Notes: a model not told the origin generated them from the sequence alone. Positions 42,021 through 50,631 are shown, counted from the stretch's first letter. The stretch: 64,000 nucleotides of DNA from UBA946 sp031550725 (GCA_031550725.1 JAVBOH010000009.1:213584-277583), one strand, 5' to 3'. Translations and numbers: made by a program.

Positions 42021-42653
42021 ATGTCAAACCTAGACGAACTAATAAAATCAAGACGCAGTATACGCAAATTCACCGATGAAACAATATCGGACGACATTAT
42101 TAAGGAAATCATAGAATCAGCATGCTATGCTCCTAGTGGATGCAACAGCCAGTGCTGGAAGTTTATTGCTGTAAAGAATAAGGATATGATTAAAAAACTA
42201 ACAGATGCTACCACAGCAGGTGTGAGGGAATTTTATAAAGGATGCAAGCTTGGTGAGGATTTTATTGCAACACGAATTAATCAAGCAACATTTTTTAGAA
42301 ATGCTCCACTTGTAATCTGTGTTTTTATGACAGAAATGAAGTATCATGACCAAAGAGTAACTGATTTTTTATCTGATAAAGGATATACAAAGGATGAAAT
42401 GAGGATGGCTTTTGGTGAAGCTGATATATTATCCATCGGTGCTGCTGTTGAAAATATGCTGCTTGCTATACATGAAAAGGGACTTGGTGCTTGTTGGATG
42501 AATGACCCTGTTATATCATCCGAACATATTTGCAAAGCGTTTGATATTCCTGATGGCGAAAGTCTTATTAGCGTTATCCCTGTGGGATATCCTGCTTATT
42601 CTCCAAGAGCAAAAGTACTTAAGCCACTTGGTGAGGTACTGACAATAATATAA
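42021..42653 (+). CDS. Nitroreductase-family flavoprotein
   Basis: FMN-dependent NAD(P)H oxidoreductase fold, 210 residues. It starts with LDELIKSRRSIRKFTDE (FMN phosphate contacts Arg-x-Ser-x-Arg) followed by ACYAPSGCNSQCWKFIAV; near the C-terminus ADILSIGAAVENMLLAIHEKGLGACWM is the second FMN-binding block. Physiological substrate unknown. GAGGAG precedes the ATG. Its stop codon touches the left end of the seven-hairpin element. Confidence 0.92.
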   Translation: MSNLDELIKSRRSIRKFTDETISDDIIKEIIESACYAPSGCNSQCWKFIAVKNKDMIKKLTDATTAGVREFYKGCKLGEDFIATRINQATFFRNAPLVICVFMTEMKYHDQRVTDFLSDKGYTKDEMRMAFGEADILSIGAAVENMLLAIHEKGLGACWMNDPVISSEHICKAFDIPDGESLISVIPVGYPAYSPRAKVLKPLGEVLTII

Positions 42654-42819
42654 TACTAATCCCTGATTAAACAATTGCATTGTTTAATTCGGCAATTTCA
42701 TTGCCGTCGTGTGTAAACACACGCAGGGATGTAATTGAACGACATCCCTGCGACTCCGTCGCATTCTTTGCTTTGCAAAGAATCTTTAAAATGCAGGCAT
42801 TTTAAAGTGGGATTAGTAT
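42653..42819. repeat. Seven-hairpin element closed by an 11-bp inverted repeat
   Basis: ATACTAATCCC (42653-42663) and GGGATTAGTAT (42809-42819) are perfect inverted ends. Between them seven hairpins follow almost without spacers: ATTAAACAAT/ATTGTTTAAT (42666-42688), CGGCAAT/ATTGCCG (42690-42706), CGTGTGT/ACACACG (42708-42723), GCAGGGATGT/ACATCCCTGC (42723-42751), GCGAC/GTCGC (42750-42762), ATTCTTTGC/GCAAAGAAT (42763-42783), CTTTAAAATGC/GCATTTTAAAG (42784-42807). All stems are perfect; most loops are 2-3 bases. It is not coding. It could be a mobile palindromic element or a structured RNA. Confidence 0.85.
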
Positions 42820-42830
42820 AAAAACGAATA

Positions 42831-42862
42831 AGGACTTCTGTAATCTTTATACAGAAGTCCTT
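42831..42862 (-). terminator. Terminator of the 101-residue membrane-protein gene
   Basis: AGGACTTCTGTA (42831-42842) with TACAGAAGTCCT (42850-42861); on the minus strand TATTCGTTTTT follows. Confidence 0.8.
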
Positions 42863-42882
42863 ATTTTAATTTTATAAAAACA

Positions 42883-43188
42883 TTATTCATCAGTATCATT
42901 AGCATAAAAAATATCGCTGTTGTAATCGCCCATACCAATTTCATCACGGTTTTTATCAAGATGCTTTTCCAGCACCTTAATATTTTTCATTTTGTTGCTG
43001 TTCATATAAGCAAGGTCAACAATAAGCAGTGCAAATCCGGTTATAATCATAAGCTGCGAAAATTCAATGCCTAGCTTTGATGAAAAAATCCATGCACATA
43101 TGCATATCAAAACCGAAGCTACACTCATAAATTTGAGTATACGTGACATTCTGTATTTTGATTGAAAACGCTCATCTCTATGCTTCAT
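42883..43188 (-). CDS. Small two-span membrane protein, unknown
   Basis: 101 residues: a basic N-terminus, two hydrophobic segments (about 20-38 and 43-60, VASVLICICAWIFSS and QLMIITGFALLIVDLAYM) and an acidic C-terminal tail. It lies 34 bp downstream of the ABC-2 permease gene on the same strand and probably belongs to that operon. Family not recognised. Confidence 0.6.
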   Translation of the reverse strand: MKHRDERFQSKYRMSRILKFMSVASVLICICAWIFSSKLGIEFSQLMIITGFALLIVDLAYMNSNKMKNIKVLEKHLDKNRDEIGMGDYNSDIFYANDTDE

Positions 43189-43222
43189 TTTATATATCCT
43201 CCATGAGAGGATAAGCTATATA

Positions 43223-44614
43223 CTATGCCTTTTTAGTTTTAAGTCCTGTAATCTTTTTCTTTTTTGCTTTTGATGCATCAACAGAATAGGACATTGTGAA
43301 CAGCTTATCCGTAGTAAACATTTTAACAGCAAGGTACATACATACAACAAAGAATACTATCTGATATGCAAGACCTGCCCAGAACATAAGCATATCACCA
43401 TTCATGAGATTTGTCAAGGCTGTATAAGTATGTGTAAACGGAATAATAAACATAATTACACGGAAAGGCATAGACAAAGTGTTAATATCAGAAAACATTG
43501 TGATAAACCAAGGTACCATAACAGCGACCATAATAGGAAGAACAAGAACCTGAACGGATTTGATATCTGTTGCCATTGCGCCTAATATTAGTGCAACAGA
43601 AAGACCAATTGCAAGTGTAAAGAAAAGCTGCAAAGCAAAAAGGAAGTAGCTTGATATAGACATTGAAAGTCCCAAATCGGTCATAGCTTGTGTAACACCG
43701 CCGATTTCACCGACAATTTCAGCTGCATTTACTGACTCTGCAGCTGATGATGATGAAAAGCTTTCAGTAATATTACCCATCATTCCTGCCATACCTAAGA
43801 TATAGAAAACGAAACCAATCATTGTAGCCAAAGCATTTGCAAGTGCTGATATTACAGCAGCAAGCATTTTTGCACCAAGCACAGTAATTCTTGAAACAGG
43901 GGTTGAAAGCAGAGTTTCAAGAGTTTTATCGATTTTTTCATTTGAAATAGCAGTCATAATCATCTGTGTAGCCATTAAAAGCAGGAAGAAAATTATCATT
44001 GGAGCGATAAGTGACTGTACCATTAAAATCGCTGTAAGTGCAGATGGTGATACTTCTGCCGTTTTACCGTTGTTTACAGTAAATTCAACAATCTGTGTAG
44101 GGTCTTTAATACGTGCAATTTCTTCATTTGAAATACCATATGACTTAAGCATAATTTCATCCTGAGATGCTTTATTGATATACTTAACAGCATCAGAAGC
44201 ACTAACGCCTTCAACTGATGAAATAAATCCACCAGTGCTTAAAGTGCTGATAAATCTGATTTCAGCAGGCTTTTTATCAATAAGAATACTGTCAGCATAG
44301 CCCTGTGGAATAACAATAAGATTTTTAACATCAAGACGCTCAAGCTCTGCGGCATAATCCTCGCCATTAATCTGAACTAAGTCAATATTAGCAATTTTGT
44401 CATCTGTTATTCTTTTTAAAATATCGTTTGTAAATTCTGTATCATCAAGATTGCATACTGTTATGCTCGAAAGACTGTCAAAAGATTCGCTCATAATACC
44501 ATTCATAAGCTGACCCATTAAAATAAGAAGTCCAACGGTAAAAACCATACCGATAATAGCTTGTTTGGAAAACATTTCCCCAAGCTCTTTTTTAAGTAAA
44601 GTACCAAATTTCAT
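43223..44614 (-). CDS. ABC-2 family transporter permease (NatB-like)
   Basis: Membrane subunit of an ABC exporter, 463 residues. One N-terminal membrane span (IGMVFTVGLLILMGQLM) is followed by a large extracytoplasmic domain (about residues 40-195) and then about five or six spans, with the ABC-2 signature NEKIDKTLETLLSTPVSRITVLGAKMLAAVISALANAL. The layout matches NatB/YhaP-type permeases. It starts 43 bp after the ATPase gene. Cargo unknown; sodium, peptides or antibiotics are exported by relatives. Confidence 0.9.
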   Translation of the reverse strand: MKFGTLLKKELGEMFSKQAIIGMVFTVGLLILMGQLMNGIMSESFDSLSSITVCNLDDTEFTNDILKRITDDKIANIDLVQINGEDYAAELERLDVKNLIVIPQGYADSILIDKKPAEIRFISTLSTGGFISSVEGVSASDAVKYINKASQDEIMLKSYGISNEEIARIKDPTQIVEFTVNNGKTAEVSPSALTAILMVQSLIAPMIIFFLLLMATQMIMTAISNEKIDKTLETLLSTPVSRITVLGAKMLAAVISALANALATMIGFVFYILGMAGMMGNITESFSSSSAAESVNAAEIVGEIGGVTQAMTDLGLSMSISSYFLFALQLFFTLAIGLSVALILGAMATDIKSVQVLVLPIMVAVMVPWFITMFSDINTLSMPFRVIMFIIPFTHTYTALTNLMNGDMLMFWAGLAYQIVFFVVCMYLAVKMFTTDKLFTMSYSVDASKAKKKKITGLKTKKA

Positions 44615-44657
44615 ATATCAAGAATCCTTTCAAATTTCGTTAAAATATTAAAAAAGC

Positions 44658-45413
44658 TTATTCCTCAAACTGAACATTATTAATGCTGACAACCTTTTCA
44701 AAAACTTCTTCAAGGTTATCGCACTCAAACTGCTTTTTCAAATCATCAACTTTACCAGCAGCAATAAGCTTGCCATTTGCAATAATTCCAACCCTGTCTG
44801 AAAGGAATTCAATCTCAAGCATATTATGTGATGAAAGCAGGAACGCCATCTTTTCTTCCTTAGCCAAAGCCTTAATCATCTTACGGATTTCAAGCGCATT
44901 AATAACGTCAAGACCTGATGTAGCCTCGTCCATAATCGCAAGCTTAGGACCTGTCATAACAGCACGGGCAAGCAGCAGCTTTCTTATCATACCTCTTGAA
45001 TAGCCGCCGATTTTCTCATTCAGCTTATCGCCAAGCTTACAAATAATCTTTGCCCTCTCAACGAAAATCTGCGCTTCCTCAGCATTCTTTGCAAAAAGTC
45101 CAGCCATGAAATTAAGGTATTTAATACCAGTCATTGTCTTGTATGCGCCTGCCTCATCAGGCAGATATGTGATATATTCACGTACTTTTTCAGGATTTTT
45201 AACAACACTGTGTCCGCATACCAGCGCATCACCAGAAGTTGGCTGAATAAGTGTTGAAATCATTCTAATTGTTGTGGTTTTACCTGCACCGTTTGGACCA
45301 ATCAGTGCAAAAATTTCCCCTTCTTCAACGTCAAAGCTTACCGCATCAGCCGCAAACACGGTCTTTTTAGGATATTTTTTTGATATCTCTGTTACCTCTA
45401 ATACTTTTGCCAT
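44658..45413 (-). CDS. ABC transporter ATP-binding protein (NatA-like)
   Basis: Nucleotide-binding subunit, 251 residues, partner of the adjacent permease. Walker A GPNGAGKTTTIRM, Q-loop replaced by YLPDEAGAYKTMTG, signature GYSRGMIRKLLLARAV, Walker B LAIMDEATSGLD and H-loop SSHNMLEIE are all present; the signature GYSRGM differs slightly from LSGGQ as in this subfamily. AAGGAGAA precedes the ATG. First gene of the operon, under two tandem promoters. Confidence 0.93.
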   Translation of the reverse strand: MAKVLEVTEISKKYPKKTVFAADAVSFDVEEGEIFALIGPNGAGKTTTIRMISTLIQPTSGDALVCGHSVVKNPEKVREYITYLPDEAGAYKTMTGIKYLNFMAGLFAKNAEEAQIFVERAKIICKLGDKLNEKIGGYSRGMIRKLLLARAVMTGPKLAIMDEATSGLDVINALEIRKMIKALAKEEKMAFLLSSHNMLEIEFLSDRVGIIANGKLIAAGKVDDLKKQFECDNLEEVFEKVVSINNVQFEE

Positions 45414-45455
45414 AAAAAGTTCTCCTTATATCATAAATTTTAAGTATATACATCT

Positions 45456-45503
45456 GTATTACTAAACTAATACAATTGTACTACATATTTTTACCTTTGT
45501 CAA
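45456..45503 (-). promoter_or_regulatory. Promoter P2 of the ABC operon with a palindrome at its start site
   Basis: Minus strand TTGACA (45503-45498), 17 bases, TACAAT (45480-45475). A perfect palindrome GTATTA-CTAAAC-TAATAC (45456-45473) covers the expected start site, and TACAATTGTA (45471-45480) overlaps the -10: both are plausible repressor sites. Confidence 0.7.
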
Positions 45504-45567
45504 TAGTTTTATCAATATTTTTTATCATATTTCAACTATAACATAATCATATTTACATCACAAGCAA

Positions 45568-45620
45568 ATTATAGCATATCTATTTACCTTTGTCAATATT
45601 AATGTAAATTTTATTTACAT
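45568..45620 (-). promoter_or_regulatory. Promoter P1 of the ABC operon with an upstream palindrome
   Basis: Minus strand TTGACA (45596-45591), 17 bases, TATAAT (45573-45568). Its first bases (ATTGACAAAGGTAAA) are identical to P2, so one promoter is probably a duplicate of the other. ATGTAAAT-TTT-ATTTACAT (45602-45620) is a perfect palindrome directly upstream. Confidence 0.75.
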
Positions 45621-45697
45621 GTATCGTGTTTTTTCGAGCAATACATTAATTAAATATAGAATATATTCATATATTCTATTAATTTTGTCAAAAATCA

Positions 45698-45735
45698 TTG
45701 ACATTTATATTTACATTGTGTACAATATAATTGTA
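45698..45735 (+). promoter_or_regulatory. Promoter and OhrR-type operator of the gpx-ohrR operon
   Basis: TTGACA (45698-45703), 17 bases, TACAAT (45721-45726). The -10 box is the left half of the perfect palindrome TACAAT-ATA-ATTGTA (45721-45735), very close to the OhrR operator repeats of Bacillus (TACAATT...AATTGTA). A second overlapping palindrome, ATTGT-GT-ACAAT, spans 45715-45726. Binding of the encoded OhrR-like protein would block the promoter directly. Confidence 0.8.
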
Positions 45736-45766
45736 ATAAATATAAATGTATTAGGAGGAATAAGAA

Positions 45767-46243
45767 ATGAATAGTATTTATGACATTGAAGTAATGGATA
45801 CAGAGAACATAAAAATCAGTTTATCTGATTACAAAGGCAAGGTAATGCTTATTGTTAATACAGCGACAGGCTGCGGATTTACACCACAGTATGACGGTTT
45901 GCAGGATTTATATGATGATTTGCATGACAAAAATTTTGAGATACTTGATTTTCCGTGTAATCAGTTTAGAAATCAAGCTCCTGGTGATGCCGAAGAAATC
46001 CACGATTTTTGTTCATCGAGATATGGCATTACCTTTAAGCAGTTCGCAAAAATTGATGTTAACGGAGAGAATGAAAGTCCGTTGTATACATACTTAAAAT
46101 CCATAAAGAAAGGTCTTATAAACAATAATATAAAGTGGAATTTTACAAAGTTTTTAGTTGACAGGGATGGAAATGTTATTGCCCGATATGGCTCTGCTGA
46201 TAAGCCTGAAAAAATCAGACTTGATATTGAAAAAATATTGTGA
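45767..46243 (+). CDS. Glutathione peroxidase-family thiol peroxidase
   Basis: Reduces hydrogen peroxide or lipid hydroperoxides; in Firmicutes usually with thioredoxin rather than glutathione. Thioredoxin fold of 158 residues with peroxidatic Cys36 in NTATGCGFTPQ, FPCNQFRNQ (Gln70 of the catalytic set) and WNFTKFLVDRDGNVIARY (catalytic Trp-Asn). Cys83 in HDFCSSRYG is at the resolving position of thioredoxin-dependent members. AGGAGG lies 10 bases before the ATG. First gene of an operon with a TSCPD protein and an OhrR-like regulator. Confidence 0.94.
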   Translation: MNSIYDIEVMDTENIKISLSDYKGKVMLIVNTATGCGFTPQYDGLQDLYDDLHDKNFEILDFPCNQFRNQAPGDAEEIHDFCSSRYGITFKQFAKIDVNGENESPLYTYLKSIKKGLINNNIKWNFTKFLVDRDGNVIARYGSADKPEKIRLDIEKIL

Positions 46244-46272
46244 TATAATATATTTAGAGAGGACTTATAATT

Positions 46273-46545
46273 ATGAGATATACATATAAACCAAAATTTA
46301 CGTGTTCAACTGAAATTTCATTTGACCTCGAAGATAATATTGTGCGCAATGTAGTTTACATTGGCGGCTGTAACGGAAATTTAAAAGCAGTACCAAAGCT
46401 TGTTGAGGGTATGACTGTTGAGCAGATTAATGAAAAGCTAAGCGGAATTACCTGTGGCAGACGTCCGACATCATGTGCTGACCAGCTTTGCATAGCTGTT
46501 AATGAGGCATATGAAAAGCAAAAATCTGTGGCTATGACTGTATAA
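46273..46545 (+). CDS. TSCPD-domain protein (TIGR03905 type)
   Basis: A 90-residue protein consisting of one TSCPD domain: FTCSTEISFDLEDNIVRNVVYIGGCNGNLKAVPKLVEGM and GITCGRRPTSCADQLCIAV, named for the TSCPDQL-like motif (here TSCADQL). The same domain occurs at the C-terminus of some ribonucleotide reductases, where its conserved cysteines may bind metal or act in redox chemistry. It is 29 bp downstream of the peroxidase and probably serves redox homeostasis; exact function unknown. Confidence 0.88.
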   Translation: MRYTYKPKFTCSTEISFDLEDNIVRNVVYIGGCNGNLKAVPKLVEGMTVEQINEKLSGITCGRRPTSCADQLCIAVNEAYEKQKSVAMTV

Positions 46546-46594
46546 TTTTATTATAAACATCAGATTATATAAATATTATAGGAGGGGTGTTTTT

Positions 46595-47038
46595 ATGGGG
46601 TACGATAACTTAAAGCTTAAAAATCAACTATGTTTTCCGCTGTATGCGTGCTCAAAAGAGGTTGTTCGCAAATATAAAAAGCATCTTGGTAAAATCGGTC
46701 TGACTTACACTCAGTATATTGCCATGATGGCGCTTTGGGAGAAAAGTCCATTGAGTGTTACTGAACTTGGAAACTGCTTGTATCTTGATTCTGGTACGGT
46801 AACTCCCCTGCTTAAACGCATGGAGGCTGACGGTTTTATCAAGCGCACAAGAAATGACGAGGATGAACGCACAGTCATGGTTGATATAACGCAAAAGGGA
46901 CTTGATTTGCGTGAGCAAGCGGCACAAATCCCACCAAAGGTTGGTGGCTGTCTGAACCTTTCCCATGATGAAACGATAACCCTATACAAGCTTTTATACA
47001 AGGTTTTGAATAATCTTGAGATGTCTGAGGATGAATAA
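46595..47038 (+). CDS. ohrR: MarR-family regulator, OhrR-like peroxide sensor
   Basis: A 147-residue winged-helix repressor. It carries the OhrR hallmark near the N-terminus, KNQLCFPLYACSKEVVRKY, with the reactive Cys13 in the same position as Cys15 of Bacillus OhrR, LTYTQYIAMMALWE, the recognition region VTELGNCLYLDSGTVTPLLKRMEADG and the wing DERTVMVDITQKG. It is the third gene of the peroxidase operon; an OhrR-type operator sits on the operon promoter, so autoregulated derepression by organic hydroperoxide is inferred. No ohr gene is in the window. Confidence 0.9.
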   Translation: MGYDNLKLKNQLCFPLYACSKEVVRKYKKHLGKIGLTYTQYIAMMALWEKSPLSVTELGNCLYLDSGTVTPLLKRMEADGFIKRTRNDEDERTVMVDITQKGLDLREQAAQIPPKVGGCLNLSHDETITLYKLLYKVLNNLEMSEDE

Positions 47039-47040
47039 AA

Positions 47041-47076
47041 GATGCTCCATGCACATTAATTTATGCATGGAGCATC
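47041..47076. terminator. Bidirectional terminator after ohrR
   Basis: GATGCTCCATGCA (47041-47053) with TGCATGGAGCATC (47064-47076), perfect 13-bp stem flanked by AAAA and TTTA, between convergent genes. Confidence 0.88.
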
Positions 47077-47086
47077 TTTATAGATA

Positions 47087-47569
47087 TTATTCGCAGACTA
47101 TATCTTCAAGTGAAAACCTGACAGCTTTATTTAAATCAGCAAGAGCAAGCTCCACCTGATACCCAATTTTACCGCCGCTGAATATGATCCTATCAAAGTT
47201 TTCAGCAGATTTATCTATGGTAGTCTTAAATACTTTTTTCATGCCAATTGGTGAACATCCACCATGAATATAACCTGTCAAAGCAAGCAAATCCTTAGAT
47301 TTTATCATCTCAATTTTCTTTTCACCTACACACTTCCCAGCTTTTTTCAAATCCAACTCCTTATTAACAGGTACTAAAAAAACATAGTTAACATTTGAAC
47401 TGCTTACAGTTACAAGTGTCTTGAAAACTCTGTCAGGGTTTTGATTTAAAATTTCTGCGACCTGAATGCCATTTATCGCATTAGTGTCAAGATAGCAATG
47501 ACTTTCATACTGGATTTTATATTTATCTAGTACCCTCATTACATTGGTTTTATCGTTTTGTTTTGACAT
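47087..47569 (-). CDS. ybaK: YbaK/EbsC-family aminoacyl-tRNA deacylase
   Basis: Trans-editing enzyme that hydrolyses mischarged tRNA, most often Cys-tRNA(Pro). 160 residues with the YbaK pattern: TNVMRVLDKYKIQYESHCY at the N-terminus, VAEILNQNPDRVFKTLV (catalytic Lys), NYVFLVPVNKELDLKKAGK and the glycine-rich GYIHGGCSPIGMKK. Complete and of normal length. Monocistronic. Amino-acid specificity is inferred from family only. Confidence 0.92.
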   Translation of the reverse strand: MSKQNDKTNVMRVLDKYKIQYESHCYLDTNAINGIQVAEILNQNPDRVFKTLVTVSSSNVNYVFLVPVNKELDLKKAGKCVGEKKIEMIKSKDLLALTGYIHGGCSPIGMKKVFKTTIDKSAENFDRIIFSGGKIGYQVELALADLNKAVRFSLEDIVCE

Positions 47570-47705
47570 ATGGTTACCTCTTTGAATTCACCTGTAATTT
47601 CCTTTTCATTATTATCATTCCTTAATTTTTTATAATGACATTTATAGTTATTGTTCAATTATAACATATATTTAAAATTAAGTCAAACAATTTAGAAACA
47701 TAAAA

Positions 47706-47731
47706 ATCCCCTGCCTAAAAAGACAGGGGAT
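47706..47731 (-). terminator. ppdK terminator
   Basis: ATCCCCTG (47706-47713) with CAGGGGAT (47724-47731); TTTT follows on the minus strand. Confidence 0.88.
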
Positions 47732-47761
47732 AAATATTTTATAAAGAACAGTAATTATAAA

Positions 47762-50392
47762 TTACTTTCCAGCCTTAATTGCAGCCTGAGCAGCAGCAAG
47801 TCTAGCTATTGGCACACGGAAAGGTGAGCAGGAAACGTAAGTCAAACCAACATTGTGGCAGAACTCAACAGTTGATGGGTCACCACCATGCTCGCCGCAG
47901 ATACCAAGCTTGATATCTGGGTTAGTCTTTCTACCAAGCTCACAAGCCATCTGAACAAGTTTACCAACACCGTTCTGGTCAAGTCTTGCGAATGGATCAG
48001 ACTCATAAATCTGCTTCTCATAGTAAGAACCTAGGAACTTACCAGCATCATCACGTGAGAAACCGAATGTCATCTGAGTAAGGTCGTTAGTACCGAATGA
48101 GAAGAATTCAGCTTCAGTAGCAATTTCGTCAGCAGTAAGTGCAGCTCTTGGAATTTCAATCATAGTACCAACCTGATACTTGAGAGTAGCGCCAGCTTCA
48201 GCAATTACCTTATCAGCAGTTTCAACAACTACCTTCTTAACAAATGCAAGTTCCTTGATTTCGCCAACAAGTGGAATCATGATTTCAGGAACGATAGTTA
48301 GTTCTGGGTGTCTAGCAGAAACAGCGATTGCAGCCTTGATTACAGCACGAGTCTGCATAGCAGCAATTTCAGGATATGTTACAGCAAGACGGCATCCACG
48401 GTGACCCATCATTGGGTTGAACTCGTGTAGAGATGCAATGATAGACTTGATATCTGCAACGGACTTGCCCTGAGTATCAGCAAGAGCCTTGATATCCTCT
48501 TCAGATGTAGGAACGAATTCATGTAGAGGTGGGTCAAGGAATCTGATATTTACGCCATAGTTACCCATAGCTTCATATAGAGCCTCGAAGTCACTCTGCT
48601 GCATTGGTTCAATCTTAGCAAGAGCTGCTTCTCTTTCTTCAACAGTATCGGAGCAAATCATTTCACGAATTGCAGCAATTCTGTCAGCCTCAAAGAACAT
48701 ATGCTCAGTACGGCAAAGACCGATACCCTGTGCACCAAAATCAGCTGCCTTCTGAGCATCTGCTGGTGTATCAGCGTTAGTTCTAACCTTAAGAGTTCTG
48801 TACTGGTCAGCCCAAGCCATAATTCTGCCGAATTCGCCGCCGATAGTAGCTTCAACAGTAGGAATAGCCTCACCATAAATCTTACCAGTAGTACCATCAA
48901 GAGAAATGTAATCACCCTCGTTGTAAGTCTTACCGCCAAGTGTAAAATTCTTAGCTTCTTCATCAATCTTGATTTCGCCGCAGCCAGATACACAGCAAGT
49001 ACCCATACCACGAGCAACAACAGCTGCGTGAGATGTCATACCGCCACGTACAGTCAAGATACCCTGAGCATAGTGCATACCCTCGATATCCTCTGGAGAA
49101 GTTTCAAGTCTAACAAGAACAACCTTTTCACCCTTTTCGCCAAGAGCAACAGCATCTTCAGCAGTGAATACAACCTTACCGCAAGCAGCTCCAGGAGATG
49201 CAGCAAGAGCAGCACCGATTTCCTTAGCAGCCTTAAGAGCAGCAGTATCGAACTGTGGGTGAAGCAAAGCATCAAGCTGCTTAGGATCGATCATAAGAAC
49301 AGCTTCCTTCTCAGAAATCATGCCCTCATCAACTAAATCACAAGCAATTTTAAGTGCAGCAGCAGCAGTTCTCTTACCGTTACGAGTCTGAAGCATATAT
49401 AGTTTCTTATCTTCAATAGTGAACTCCATGTCCTGCATATCTCTGTAATGATTTTCAAGAATACCACAAATCTTAACGAAATCATCATAACAGTTAGGCA
49501 TAACATCCTTCAACTGATCGATAGTCTGTGGAGTTCTAACACCAGCAACAACGTCCTCGCCCTGTGCATTCATCAAGAATTCACCGAACAATTTCTTTTC
49601 GCCAGTAGCAGGGTTACGAGTAAATGCAACACCAGTACCAGAAGTATCGCCAGTGTTACCAAATACCATAGCCTGTACGTTTACAGCAGTACCCCATGAA
49701 CCAGGGATATCATTCATACGTCTGTAATAGATAGCTCTTGGGTTATTCCATGAACGGAATACAGCCTTGATAGCTCCCATAAGCTGTTCCTTAGCATCGC
49801 TAGGGAAATCAGTACCAATCTTAGCCTTGTATTCAGCCTTAAACTGCATAGCAAGAGTCTTAAGATCATCAGCAGTCAAGTCAGTATCAAGAGTGATACC
49901 CTTTTCTTCTTTCATCTTATCGATAAGTTCTTCAAAATACTTCTTACCAACTTCCATTACAACGTCAGAATACATCTGAATGAAACGACGGTAAGAGTCA
50001 TAAGCAAATCTTGGGTTGTTAGTCTTAGCAGCAAAAGCCTCAACAACTTCGTCATTAAGACCTAGGTTAAGAATAGTATCCATCATACCAGGCATTGAAG
50101 CTCTAGCACCAGAACGTACAGAAACAAGAAGTGGGTTTTCCAAATCTCCGAATTTCTTACCAGTAATGCCTTCCATCTTCACGATATTTTCCATGATTTC
50201 AGCAACGATTGAATCGTTGATTACTTCGCCGTCCTCATAGTACTGAGTACAAGCTTCAGTAGAAATTGTGAATCCCTGAGGAACTGGAAGACCAAGCTTT
50301 GTCATTTCAGCTAGGTTACATCCCTTACCACCAAGAAGATTCTTCATTGAGCCATCGCCCTCTGAGAACAAATAAACGAATTTGTTTGCCAT
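47762..50392 (-). CDS. ppdK: Pyruvate, phosphate dikinase
   Basis: Interconverts pyruvate, ATP and phosphate with PEP, AMP and pyrophosphate; in anaerobic Clostridia it serves PPi-linked glycolysis or gluconeogenesis. N-terminal ATP-grasp domain (LLGGKGCNLAEMTKLGLPVPQGF, SVRSGARASMPGMMDTILNLG), central phosphohistidine domain with GGMTSHAAVVARGMGTCCVSG (catalytic His), and C-terminal PEP-binding barrel (GIGLCRTEHMFF, MIEIPRAALTADEIA, FSFGTNDLTQMTFG, GICGEHGGDP). 876 residues, the standard length. Confidence 0.98.
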   Translation of the reverse strand: MANKFVYLFSEGDGSMKNLLGGKGCNLAEMTKLGLPVPQGFTISTEACTQYYEDGEVINDSIVAEIMENIVKMEGITGKKFGDLENPLLVSVRSGARASMPGMMDTILNLGLNDEVVEAFAAKTNNPRFAYDSYRRFIQMYSDVVMEVGKKYFEELIDKMKEEKGITLDTDLTADDLKTLAMQFKAEYKAKIGTDFPSDAKEQLMGAIKAVFRSWNNPRAIYYRRMNDIPGSWGTAVNVQAMVFGNTGDTSGTGVAFTRNPATGEKKLFGEFLMNAQGEDVVAGVRTPQTIDQLKDVMPNCYDDFVKICGILENHYRDMQDMEFTIEDKKLYMLQTRNGKRTAAAALKIACDLVDEGMISEKEAVLMIDPKQLDALLHPQFDTAALKAAKEIGAALAASPGAACGKVVFTAEDAVALGEKGEKVVLVRLETSPEDIEGMHYAQGILTVRGGMTSHAAVVARGMGTCCVSGCGEIKIDEEAKNFTLGGKTYNEGDYISLDGTTGKIYGEAIPTVEATIGGEFGRIMAWADQYRTLKVRTNADTPADAQKAADFGAQGIGLCRTEHMFFEADRIAAIREMICSDTVEEREAALAKIEPMQQSDFEALYEAMGNYGVNIRFLDPPLHEFVPTSEEDIKALADTQGKSVADIKSIIASLHEFNPMMGHRGCRLAVTYPEIAAMQTRAVIKAAIAVSARHPELTIVPEIMIPLVGEIKELAFVKKVVVETADKVIAEAGATLKYQVGTMIEIPRAALTADEIATEAEFFSFGTNDLTQMTFGFSRDDAGKFLGSYYEKQIYESDPFARLDQNGVGKLVQMACELGRKTNPDIKLGICGEHGGDPSTVEFCHNVGLTYVSCSPFRVPIARLAAAQAAIKAGK

Positions 50393-50488
50393 TGGTATCT
50401 ACCTCCAAAAATTTTCATTCCGCATTTTGATACATCCATAAATTTTAAACAAAAAATGGAAATAATATTCCCATGCGGTCATAGTAAT

Positions 50489-50497
50489 ATTATAACA
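50489..50497 (-). promoter_or_regulatory. ppdK promoter (extended -10)
   Basis: Minus strand TGT-TATAAT (50497-50489), with no good -35 box at 17 bases; leader about 90 bases. The rest of the 287-bp gap holds only the divergent promoter at 50603. Confidence 0.55.
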
Positions 50498-50602
50498 GAT
50501 TTTCACACCTTTTTCTAGACGTTCTATATGTAAAATATTATCGTCAATTTTTATGCACTTTATACAAAAAGTAATAGTGCTAATTAATAAAAATAAATAT
50601 CC

Positions 50603-50631
50603 TTGAAATTTATTTAAAAATGTGCGATAAT
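50603..50631 (+). promoter_or_regulatory. Promoter of the small membrane-protein series
   Basis: TTGAAA (50603-50608), 17 bases, GATAAT (50626-50631), preceding the gene at 50680. Confidence 0.6.
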
